17,938 nt of DNA, from the NCBI GenBank assembly GCA_023228065.1, contig JALOBX010000008.1:1-17938 (forward strand), in the 5' to 3' direction. Positions 11,977 to 17,666 of the stretch are shown here, piece by piece (position 1 is the stretch's first letter; each line of letters begins with the position of its first letter). This DNA is from Candidatus Pacearchaeota archaeon (GTDB taxonomy: Archaea > Nanoarchaeota > Nanoarchaeia > Pacearchaeales > GW2011-AR1). Both the position numbers and the translations under genes were made by a program. The notes beneath the pieces were generated by a model. The model searched no databases and had not been told where the DNA came from. It saw only the letters and a list, made by a program, of their open reading frames with translations.

Positions 11977-12207
11977 TTAAAAACAAACAAGCATATATCC
12001 AATCAATATTCCTATATAATCAAAAGCAATATCCCAAATATCACATGATTGTCTTCCAATATCCAATATCTCTTTGAATATTCCCAATCCAATCGTTATT
12101 AACAAAGCAATTTGAATATTGCTAAATTTACTAATAACAACCACGAGCAATATAGAAATAATTAGGTGCAACCATTTATCAATTCCATAAGTGAAGTTAG
12201 TGATCAT
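11977..12207 (-). CDS. Membrane protein with YfiM/VanZ-like signature, 76 aa
   Basis: I start at the ATG at 12207, eleven bases after AAAGGAG, rather than at 12252, which lies on the regulatory palindrome. Three hydrophobic segments (about 14-27, 31-45 and 60-75). The conserved polar positions DKWLHL (residues 10-15), GLGIFKEILDIG (40-51) and WDIAFDYIGILIG match the DKxxH...GxxKExxD...D...G order seen in YfiM (DUF2279) and VanZ-like proteins. Those families are membrane or envelope proteins with unclear chemistry. In a phage it could affect the envelope, but that is inference. Confidence 0.6.
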   Translation of the reverse strand: MITNFTYGIDKWLHLIISILLVVVISKFSNIQIALLITIGLGIFKEILDIGRQSCDIWDIAFDYIGILIGYMLVCF

Positions 12208-12248
12208 AAAAACAATATCTCCTTTCAATTTTTTTGAAGAGTTAAAAT

Positions 12249-12267
12249 ACATATATAAATTATATGT
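12249..12267. promoter_or_regulatory. Perfect 19-bp palindrome between divergent clusters VI and VII
   Basis: ACATATA-TAAAT-TATATGT. Both arms are perfect. On the plus strand the element starts 40 bases before the GGAGG of the gene at 12301; on the minus strand it starts about 41 bases before the AAAGGAG of the gene at 12207. The symmetry suggests a shared two-way promoter or operator. Confidence 0.65.
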
Positions 12268-12300
12268 TAAGAGAAAAAAATATATTTTGGAGGTAGAATT

Positions 12301-12534
12301 ATGAAGTTAAATGAGAATGAATTATTGGCTATTGATCTTTTGAAAAACAAGGTTCTTTTAAGTCTTGAAACCTATGACGGCACTGAAGAAACAGAAAAAG
12401 AATATAAGACTGCAATCAACAATCTAAACAAATACTTGGATGGAACATTTAAATCCATCCAAGCAAAAATAAATATCATAGATAAATTCAAAAGAATCAG
12501 GGAAGTAAAAGAAAGAGAAATCCCAATGTTTTAA
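12301..12534 (+). CDS. Helical hypothetical protein, 77 aa; single-gene unit
   Basis: Not recognised. TGGAGG is seven bases before the ATG. All-helical with a repeating hydrophobic pattern (NELLAIDLLKNKVLLSLETY; SIQAKINIIDKFKRIREVKE). It forms a unit of its own: the palindrome lies upstream and a hairpin terminator begins eight bases downstream. Confidence 0.7.
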   Translation: MKLNENELLAIDLLKNKVLLSLETYDGTEETEKEYKTAINNLNKYLDGTFKSIQAKINIIDKFKRIREVKEREIPMF

Positions 12535-12541
12535 ATATATT

Positions 12542-12575
12542 AAGATCTAGGATAATTTAAATCCTAGATCTTTTT
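12542..12575. terminator. Hairpin terminator between clusters VII and VIII
   Basis: A 12-bp perfect stem AAGATCTAGGAT/ATCCTAGATCTT with a 7-base loop, followed by TTTTT on the plus strand. The minus-strand tail (TTAATATATT) is weaker, so termination of cluster VIII here is less sure. Confidence 0.82.
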
Positions 12576-12589
12576 ATTTATTTTTAATT

Positions 12590-12739
12590 TTATTCTTCTT
12601 CCTTCAATTCATCTTTAAATAATTCAATAATTTCCTTTTCAATATCTAGATTATATCCTGTCAAAATATCATAATTTTTATCCAATGTATACGTGCAGTC
12701 TAATATCCACTCTTTCATTTTAACATTTTTATTTTTCAT
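12590..12739 (-). CDS. Small acidic protein, 49 aa
   Basis: Not recognised. AAGGAGG lies six bases before the ATG at 12739, inside the end of the upstream gene (11-base overlap). Basic first ten residues (MKNKNVKMKE), then WILDCTYTLDKNYDILTGYN, and an acidic helical end (EIIELFKDELKEEE). Probably co-translated with the gene before it. Confidence 0.65.
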   Translation of the reverse strand: MKNKNVKMKEWILDCTYTLDKNYDILTGYNLDIEKEIIELFKDELKEEE

Positions 12740-13175
12740 CAGTATCCTCCTTTTTTAAATCACAATTAAATTCCAAAGTAATGTTCAAACAATCCTTATC
12801 TCCTGTAACTTTGGATTGCCCATAATTAAAATATTTGACTTCATATATATTTCCTTCATTATCAACAACCAGCCAATCAAAATAATCACCATTGGATAAA
12901 ATAATTAATTTGGCGGGATTTTCTTTGAATACTATATCCTCAATCTGGTAATATTTCTTATTATTTTTTTCTAATAATTCTTTATTTCTATGATTCATAT
13001 CCCACCATTTTTTTAATATCTCTATAGCAGGATCCTGTGAAAATTCTGTAAATTCTACTTTTAAATTCATATCATTCTTTGGAGTATAAACTCCGGTTCC
13101 ACCATCCGGAGGAAGAATAACTTCATCATCATCCGGTCCATGTATTGGCTGATATCCTTCGTATTTATATGTCAT
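12729..13175 (-). CDS. Hypothetical protein, 148 aa
   Basis: Not recognised. I start at the ATG at 13175, because the ATG at 13187 sits on the GGAGG that serves it. An extended N-terminus rich in Pro, Gly and Asp (YQPIHGPDDDEVILPPDGGT) precedes a folded region with ILKKWWDMNHRNKELLEKNN and alternating strands (LIILSNGDYFDWLVVDNEGN, then IYEVKYFNYG). The SNGDYFDWLVVDNEGNIYEV part resembles a small beta-sheet domain. No cysteine pair near a metal site. Confidence 0.7.
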   Translation of the reverse strand: MTYKYEGYQPIHGPDDDEVILPPDGGTGVYTPKNDMNLKVEFTEFSQDPAIEILKKWWDMNHRNKELLEKNNKKYYQIEDIVFKENPAKLIILSNGDYFDWLVVDNEGNIYEVKYFNYGQSKVTGDKDCLNITLEFNCDLKKEDTDEK

Positions 13176-13249
13176 ATTTTCCTCCATGTATTGATTTATA
13201 TCTGTTCTAAAAAATTCAATTTATTTATTTTTTTATGTATCTAAAAATC

Positions 13250-13268
13250 ACATATATTAATTTAATGA
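13250..13268 (+). promoter_or_regulatory. 19-bp cluster-head motif, cluster IX
   Basis: ACATATA-TTAAT-TTAATGA. The left arm is perfect and the TG is at the right spacing; the rest of the right arm is weak. It starts 43 bases before GGAGG of the gene at 13306. The opposite strand heads the minus-strand cluster VIII at about 84 bases from its ribosome binding site, with no better copy in between. The 130-base gap 13176-13305 holds only this element. Confidence 0.5.
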
Positions 13269-13305
13269 TAGAACTTTTTTATCTTATTTTTTGGAGGATA
13301 TTTTT

Positions 13306-13428
13306 ATGGAGAATGTAATTATTGGTTTTTTTATTTTGATACTGATCTTATTTTCCATATTTATTTTGAATATAATATCGAGTGCAGAGATAGGTAAAAT
13401 GTTTAAGGAGAATGGAGAGAAAAAATGA
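13306..13428 (+). CDS. Small single-TM protein, 40 aa
   Basis: Not recognised. GGAGG is eight bases before the ATG. After MENV a long hydrophobic helix, about residues 5-25 (IIGFFILILILFSIFILNII), then a polar tail SSAEIGKMFKENGEKK. The stop overlaps the next start by ATGA. First gene of cluster IX after the regulatory motif. Confidence 0.65.
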   Translation: MENVIIGFFILILILFSIFILNIISSAEIGKMFKENGEKK

Positions 13429-13643
13429 AGAAGCTTGAGTGGCATGAGGTAAGATGTAATGACTGGGACGGCGTGATTGGCAAAACTATTTTTTTTCAGA
13501 TTTCTCGCTCTGTAGAAGAAGTAGGATATTTAGCTTGTAGTTATATACCTTGTGGGAAAGATCACAACGAGTTTGATAGTTTCGACGAGGCGAAGGAATG
13601 GTGCCAGAAACAACTTGATATGCTTATATCTATTTTGAGTTAA
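13425..13643 (+). CDS. Small hypothetical protein, 72 aa
   Basis: Function unknown. ATGA overlap with the upstream stop; AATGGAGAG site. The layout is a beta region (GKTIFFQISRSVEEVGYLAC), then FDSFDEAKEWCQKQ, a helix. The ending FDSxxEAKxWCQ is one I have seen in short phage proteins without known function. Slightly richer in G+C near its start (TGGGACGGCGTG). Confidence 0.65.
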   Translation: MKKLEWHEVRCNDWDGVIGKTIFFQISRSVEEVGYLACSYIPCGKDHNEFDSFDEAKEWCQKQLDMLISILS

Positions 13644-13672
13644 ATTAAAAGTATGAGAGGAGGGATCAAAAA

Positions 13673-14380
13673 ATGAAAGAAGAAAAAGTAACTAAGAAAA
13701 GTTTTATTAAAATGATTCAAGAATTTATAAATAAAAATTTTGGACTTAAAAATCCATATCAATTATTGAATAATGAAGAAAATATTTTATGGGAAATATA
13801 TAATAAATATTGCCCAACTAGAATTTATCAATGCTCTTCATGTGGGAAAAAACAAGAAGAAAATATATTCACGTGTTATCATAGATATTATGATAAAGAT
13901 TATGAAAGATATTATACTCGTGATTATGTTGTAAAAATAGGTGGTGATGAATATTTGAATCATATATTTTGGCAATACATTCTCAATACATTTGAAATTA
14001 AAGTGCGATTTGATGAGGAAATATTTTCTATTTTTGAAGCAGCATATGTTCCTAATATGGCAATCTGGAATTATTTAAGAGATATTTATAATCCATTAGA
14101 AGCTAATAAATCAATGCAGATAATTTCTGTATCTATAAGCACAACTAAAAATCATCATGGAAGTAAAAACCCATATCAGAAATATCAATCTGATAATGAT
14201 CTACCTGCCATACAAAAAATGGGATTAGAATTCAATACACCGGAAATAATAGAATTAAGGAAAAAATCAAAAGATATATTGCGCACCATATCAAAATTAG
14301 AACAGGAACATGTTTGTATCGTAGAAAATATAAACCGCAAACCACTTGAATATTTGTTGTCAGGAAGAGACAATATGTGA
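13673..14380 (+). CDS. Hypothetical protein with zinc knuckle, 235 aa
   Basis: Not recognised; the longest unknown in the window. GAGAGGAGGG precedes the ATG. An N-terminal helical region, then C54-x2-C57 (YQCSSCGKKQ) with a later Cys-His (FTCYHRYY) that may complete a zinc site. The middle has KDYERYYTRDYVV and LNHIFWQYILNTFE. The C-terminal third is helical and charged (LRKKSKDILRTISKLEQEH) and may form a coiled coil. Tyr- and Asn-rich throughout. Two opposite-strand frames here are shadows. Confidence 0.7.
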   Translation: MKEEKVTKKSFIKMIQEFINKNFGLKNPYQLLNNEENILWEIYNKYCPTRIYQCSSCGKKQEENIFTCYHRYYDKDYERYYTRDYVVKIGGDEYLNHIFWQYILNTFEIKVRFDEEIFSIFEAAYVPNMAIWNYLRDIYNPLEANKSMQIISVSISTTKNHHGSKNPYQKYQSDNDLPAIQKMGLEFNTPEIIELRKKSKDILRTISKLEQEHVCIVENINRKPLEYLLSGRDNM

Positions 14381-14395
14381 AGGAGAAATAAGTAA

Positions 14396-14546
14396 ATGTT
14401 AAGAGAAACAAGAATAACAGTGCAGTTTTGAATTCACATACAGCCATAATCCAGAGTTTAGTAAATTCACGGAATATAATACTATCAAAGGAAATATATG
14501 CTCAGTTTGTTTACTTAAAATCTTGGATGTTATTCGGGATCAATAG
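14396..14546 (+). pseudogene. Small Cys-x2-Cys protein interrupted at TTT-TGA (frameshift or recoding), 49 aa if joined
   Basis: AAGGAG is ten bases before the ATG at 14396. The start frame reads MLRETRITVQF and ends at TGA (14429-14431). Skipping one base in the TTTT run gives EFTYSHNPEFSKFTEYNTIK, then GNICSVCLLKILDVIRDQ and a stop at 14546, eight bases before the next gene. The joined protein has a coherent strand (RITVQFEFTYSH) and a CSVC pair. The TTT-TGA order would permit a +1 slip of tRNA-Phe from UUU to UUU at a stop codon, as in the RF2 gene, but no upstream Shine-Dalgarno stimulator is seen. A one-T insertion is the simpler reading. Confidence 0.5.
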
Positions 14547-14554
14547 GAGGAAGA

Positions 14555-14890
14555 GTGTCAAAGAGAATACCGATCAAAGATGTGAAGGCCATGTGTGTAA
14601 AATGTGGGTTCACTCATTGTGTCGCATATGGATATGACGGATATAATGAATTTGTTGCAACATATGGCAAGACAATAGAACAATGTGATGAAGCTGCTAG
14701 AGCTGGAAATTGGATAAAGAAACAACTTGGTTGGAAAAAATTTATAGATACTGAACCATCCAGAGTGAAAGCATTGAAGAATAAGATTAAAGAATTGGAA
14801 GCTATGCTTCATAGTAGAAATGCAAGAATAATTGAACTTGAAGATCGGCTTGAAGAAGAATGGGATGTTCATGGCTGGATAGGAGGATAA
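14555..14890 (+). CDS. Zinc-knuckle plus coiled-coil protein, 111 aa
   Basis: Not recognised by name. A GTG start five bases after GGAGG. The first half has AMCVKCGFTHCVAYGYDG (C14-x2-C17) and TIEQCDEAARAGNWIKKQLG. The second half is a predicted coiled coil (VKALKNKIKELEAMLHSRNA and on to ELEDRLEEE). A metal-binding head on a coiled-coil stalk suggests an oligomer. The stop TAA abuts the next ATG and its GGAGG serves that gene. Confidence 0.7.
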   Translation: MSKRIPIKDVKAMCVKCGFTHCVAYGYDGYNEFVATYGKTIEQCDEAARAGNWIKKQLGWKKFIDTEPSRVKALKNKIKELEAMLHSRNARIIELEDRLEEEWDVHGWIGG

Positions 14891-15184
14891 ATGTTTTCTA
14901 CCGTTATTGCTTTTGTTTTTATATTTATCTGCATATATCTACTCATAATCATCAATTCAAAAAATAAAGAAATAAATAAACTAGAAATAACAATGAAAGA
15001 AAATAAAGGAATATTAGTTGAAGAATCAAAAATAATAGGAATAAATAAGTCTGATTTTTCATTTTCGAAAGAAGAATATAAATATTATTTAAGTAAAAAT
15101 GGTATAATGACACATATATCGTCAGATAAAGATCTTAATTTAAATCTTGATGATGAAGTATACTTAGTGTTATTTAAAAAATGA
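14891..15184 (+). CDS. Membrane-anchored hypothetical protein, 97 aa
   Basis: Not recognised. One hydrophobic helix at about residues 3-22 (STVIAFVFIFICIYLLIIIN), then a Lys/Glu-rich segment and a C-terminal beta-rich part with SKEEYKYYLSKNGIMTHIS and DEVYLVLFKK. Likely anchored by its N-terminus. GGAGG lies at the end of the upstream gene. Confidence 0.65.
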   Translation: MFSTVIAFVFIFICIYLLIIINSKNKEINKLEITMKENKGILVEESKIIGINKSDFSFSKEEYKYYLSKNGIMTHISSDKDLNLNLDDEVYLVLFKK

Positions 15185-15206
15185 AAGTGGAAAGGAGAAG
15201 AAAATA

Positions 15207-15488
15207 ATGAAAAATTATGAAAAGCGATCGCCGACAATTTTCAATATAATACATCTGATTGCAATTCTTATTGAAGCAAAATTCTATTTGATGATCGAGT
15301 TATTTAAAAATAAAGCATTTATTGAACTGATCGGTTGCTGCATTATATTCTCTATTATGCCTTTATTTATTTTGGGTGTCTATCATCTAGCCCAAAACGA
15401 ATACCTTTACTTCCCCAAGATGATAGCTGCTTTTAATTTATGCATCAGCCTATTGTTAGTATTAACGTTCAAAGCTAGGAATTCTTGA
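15207..15488 (+). CDS. Membrane protein, about three helices, 93 aa
   Basis: Not recognised. AAAGGAGAAGAAAATA precedes the ATG. Hydrophobic segments at about 11-33, 38-60 (FIELIGCCIIFSIMPLFILG) and 70-87 (MIAAFNLCISLLLVLTF). Less AT-rich codons near the end. It could affect the host membrane, but no motif shows how. Confidence 0.65.
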   Translation: MKNYEKRSPTIFNIIHLIAILIEAKFYLMIELFKNKAFIELIGCCIIFSIMPLFILGVYHLAQNEYLYFPKMIAAFNLCISLLLVLTFKARNS

Positions 15489-15512
15489 GGTATAATTCCA
15501 AAGGAGAAGCTG

Positions 15513-15869
15513 ATGCATAATAAAGGTTTACTGACAAGAGTTAAACGTTATTTACATCCACAAATGTATTGCCGTGCTATGTTATGGGAAAAAGAAAGTG
15601 AATATTGCAGAACATGTGGAAGATGTATGCAATTCGAATATTTATTGAAACTTTTGTCTATTGGTCATCCATCATATTCAAGAATTGATTTAGCATATGG
15701 CTGGGCATACTTCAATTTAAATCCTTGTGATGGCCCCAGTGATAATTGTCCCAATATGAATACTGCCGGGTGTGGTGTATGCCCATTTATGGAAACAAAC
15801 ACATGTGAACAATTGAAAGTATACCGTGATCTTTTATCGTTTATGAAAATTAAGGAGAAGAAAATATGA
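15513..15869 (+). CDS. Cysteine-rich hypothetical protein, 118 aa
   Basis: Not recognised by name. AAAGGAG is six bases before the ATG. The N-terminus is basic (LLTRVKRYLHPQMYCRAMLW), followed by YCRTCGRC at 31-38, and then a second cysteine cluster (CDGPSDNCPN, AGCGVCPFME, NTCEQL). Ten or so cysteines in this order suggest two zinc sites. The stop overlaps the next start by ATGA. A 141-residue opposite-strand frame is a shadow. Confidence 0.7.
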   Translation: MHNKGLLTRVKRYLHPQMYCRAMLWEKESEYCRTCGRCMQFEYLLKLLSIGHPSYSRIDLAYGWAYFNLNPCDGPSDNCPNMNTAGCGVCPFMETNTCEQLKVYRDLLSFMKIKEKKI

Positions 15870-16108
15870 AAACAATGTTTACGACGCAGCTGATATGTGA
15901 CTCGTGTGAAAATCCACTGGAACATATAGCAGAATACAATGACAAGCAAGATCTGATGACTATCCGTGTAAAGCCATGCGTTCATTGTTACAATAAACAA
16001 GAAATTATTTGTAATGACTGTGGGCATGTTCTTAAAATTAGAGATAGGGATCAATCTATTAATGAATATATCGTATACCAGTGTGAGCACTGCAAAAAGG
16101 AGGATTGA
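15866..16108 (+). CDS. Double zinc-ribbon protein, 80 aa
   Basis: AAGGAGAAGAAAAT precedes the ATG, which overlaps the previous stop. Cysteine pairs: LICDSCENP (11-14), KPCVHCYN, IICNDCGHV and YQCEHCKK. Eight cysteines in four Cys-x2-Cys pairs allow two zinc ribbons, one at about residues 11-41 and the other at about 49-76. Probably binds nucleic acid or a protein partner. Function unknown. Confidence 0.7.
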   Translation: MKTMFTTQLICDSCENPLEHIAEYNDKQDLMTIRVKPCVHCYNKQEIICNDCGHVLKIRDRDQSINEYIVYQCEHCKKED

Positions 16109-16119
16109 AAGGAGAAGAT

Positions 16120-16422
16120 ATGAATACCGAAATTAAAAACAATGAAAAGATAAAAGAAAAAAAATGTTGGTGGCATGTGAAAGTAGATGATATCGATGAT
16201 TATACACATGGTACTAAAAAAGATGCAATAAATCATGGAGAAAATATAGTAGAATCATTATATAATTATCCACCTGAAGATATCAAAATACATATTAAAA
16301 AAGAAATTCCGTCTATTGAGTGGATGGAAAGTGAGATATCTGAGATTGAAAGACATATGAAAAATTGTCAACAGACACTGAAATTTTTTAAGAAAACATT
16401 GATGAAATTAAATCTAAAGTAA
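16120..16422 (+). CDS. Hypothetical protein, 100 aa
   Basis: Not recognised. I start at the ATG at 16120, eight bases after AAAGGAG; an in-frame TTG at 16105 would include the ribosome binding site. Structure by eye: a strand region (KCWWHVKVDDIDDYTHG), then helix (KKDAINHGENIVESLYN), a strand (EDIKIHIKKE) and a terminal coiled-coil-like helix (MESEISEIERHMKNCQQTLK). The next gene follows after a 47-base gap with no visible terminator. Confidence 0.65.
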   Translation: MNTEIKNNEKIKEKKCWWHVKVDDIDDYTHGTKKDAINHGENIVESLYNYPPEDIKIHIKKEIPSIEWMESEISEIERHMKNCQQTLKFFKKTLMKLNLK

Positions 16423-16469
16423 GAAGTTGGAAAACTCATTATAATATCTAAGTGAAAGGAGAAGAAAAA

Positions 16470-16793
16470 ATGTATTACCCGTGGGGAAATAGAAATGAGA
16501 ATAATGTTAAGGGAGAAACGAATAATAAAAATGTGGAGGATAATAAAATAAATAATGCGGAAGTGGGAAAATTGGGATTTGTTGGAGTGGATAATGATGG
16601 TAGCGTGTGGTGGTATTCAGAAAAGCCAGTTTGGGATGATGATTGCAGATATGAAAATATGAATTTGGCATGTAATGAAACGGGCCAAAAAGTTCGTTTA
16701 CAAGATCCCAACCACAATTATAAAGATAAAGCAGGTTTATTAATTGATCTTAACACTTTAACTCATGAGTATATGAGGAGGAGTGATAGATGA
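16470..16793 (+). CDS. Asn-rich hypothetical protein, 107 aa
   Basis: Not recognised. I start at the ATG at 16470 after AAAGGAGAAGAAAAA, not at the in-frame GTG at 16452 that includes it. The first 30 residues are low-complexity Asn/Lys/Glu (NRNENNVKGETNNKNVEDNK), so probably disordered. The rest has GFVGVDNDGSVWWYSEKPVW and GLLIDLNTLTHEYMRR. No metal site. The stop overlaps the next start (ATGA). Confidence 0.65.
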   Translation: MYYPWGNRNENNVKGETNNKNVEDNKINNAEVGKLGFVGVDNDGSVWWYSEKPVWDDDCRYENMNLACNETGQKVRLQDPNHNYKDKAGLLIDLNTLTHEYMRRSDR

Positions 16794-17026
16794 AAATGAA
16801 ACGAATCAGGATGGTTCCCAAAATAATTGACAGATGTTATAATTGTGGTGATTGGAGATACGAATCAGTGTACGACAAGGATGGAAAATATGAAAGAACA
16901 ATGGCAGTGTGTAATCAGATAAACAAATTTGTATTTCGTGGATCAGTAGCTGTTGATTTAATAGATTTTGCCAATAGTCCGCTTATTCACCCGGATTGTC
17001 CACTTCCGGTGTTTAAAGAAAAATGA
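16790..17026 (+). CDS. Cys-containing CPLP-type protein, 78 aa
   Basis: AGGAGGAG precedes the ATG, which overlaps the previous stop. C16-x2-C19 (DRCYNCGDW), C41 (AVCNQIN) and C70 in HPDCPLPVF form the same arrangement as in the 7032 gene, also 78 residues. The two may be distant paralogues of a small phage zinc family of unknown role. The stop overlaps the RNA ligase start by ATGA. Confidence 0.65.
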   Translation: MKMKRIRMVPKIIDRCYNCGDWRYESVYDKDGKYERTMAVCNQINKFVFRGSVAVDLIDFANSPLIHPDCPLPVFKEK

Positions 17027-17664
17027 TAAAATATCCAAGAACATACCATCTTCCATTCAGTCAAGAAATACACTCGGATGACAAAACACATATCAATCCA
17101 GAATTTTTTATAAACAAACCAATAATAATAACAGAAAAATTAGATGGTGGGAATTGTTGTTTGAATGATGGAAAGGTATATGCCAGATCTGTTAATAGTG
17201 AAACAAATTGTCCATCATTTAACTACATAAAAAATAAACATGCTTGGAAGACATTGGAATGCAAAGATATATTTTACTATGGTGAAAATATGTTTGCTAA
17301 ACATTCAATAAAATATACAAAATTAACAGATTATTTTTATATATTTGCTATACTCAAAGATGACATGTGGCTTCCATGGGAATTGGTCAAGGAATTATCA
17401 TATGAGAAACAATGGAAAACTGTTCCTGTTTTATATGAAGGAAAATTTAATACAATAAAACAGTTGCAAGAATGGATGGATAAATATATATCTTATCCAG
17501 GAACATATAGCAATGAAACGGAAGGATTTGTTATAAGAATTTCTGATAGTTTTTCATTCAATGAATTCTCTTTGAATGTTGCCAAATATGTAAGAAAAGG
17601 CCATGTTCAAACTGATAAACACTGGTCTAAGAATTGGATTCAAAATTTACTGATGGATGGTTAA
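17023..17664 (+). CDS. Rnl2-type RNA ligase family protein, 213 aa
   Basis: RNA ligases of this type join RNA ends with ATP through a lysine-AMP intermediate. Motif I is TEKLDGG, with K39 the likely nucleophile; motif III is FYYGENMFAKHSI at 84-96 with E88; motif IIIa YFYIFAI follows; motif IV is EGFVIRI at 167-173; motif V is AKYVRKG at 187-193 with K188. All nucleotidyltransferase motifs appear in order. At 213 residues it is shorter than T4 Rnl2 (about 330) and lacks room for its C-terminal domain, so a minimal ligase. Substrate unknown; repair of cut tRNA is a usual proposal, but no kinase/phosphatase partner is visible here. Starts at ATGA overlap, with weak site. Confidence 0.85.
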   Translation: MIKYPRTYHLPFSQEIHSDDKTHINPEFFINKPIIITEKLDGGNCCLNDGKVYARSVNSETNCPSFNYIKNKHAWKTLECKDIFYYGENMFAKHSIKYTKLTDYFYIFAILKDDMWLPWELVKELSYEKQWKTVPVLYEGKFNTIKQLQEWMDKYISYPGTYSNETEGFVIRISDSFSFNEFSLNVAKYVRKGHVQTDKHWSKNWIQNLLMDG

Positions 17665-17666
17665 TT

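Noticed and set aside
14428..14637. 69-codon plus-strand frame
   Set aside because: Overlaps the frame-broken gene and 80 bases of the GTG-started zinc protein; no ribosome binding site, and its second half is an out-of-frame reading of that gene.
15665..16090. 141-codon minus-strand open frame
   Set aside because: Antisense to two cysteine-rich plus-strand genes; no ribosome binding site or family pattern.
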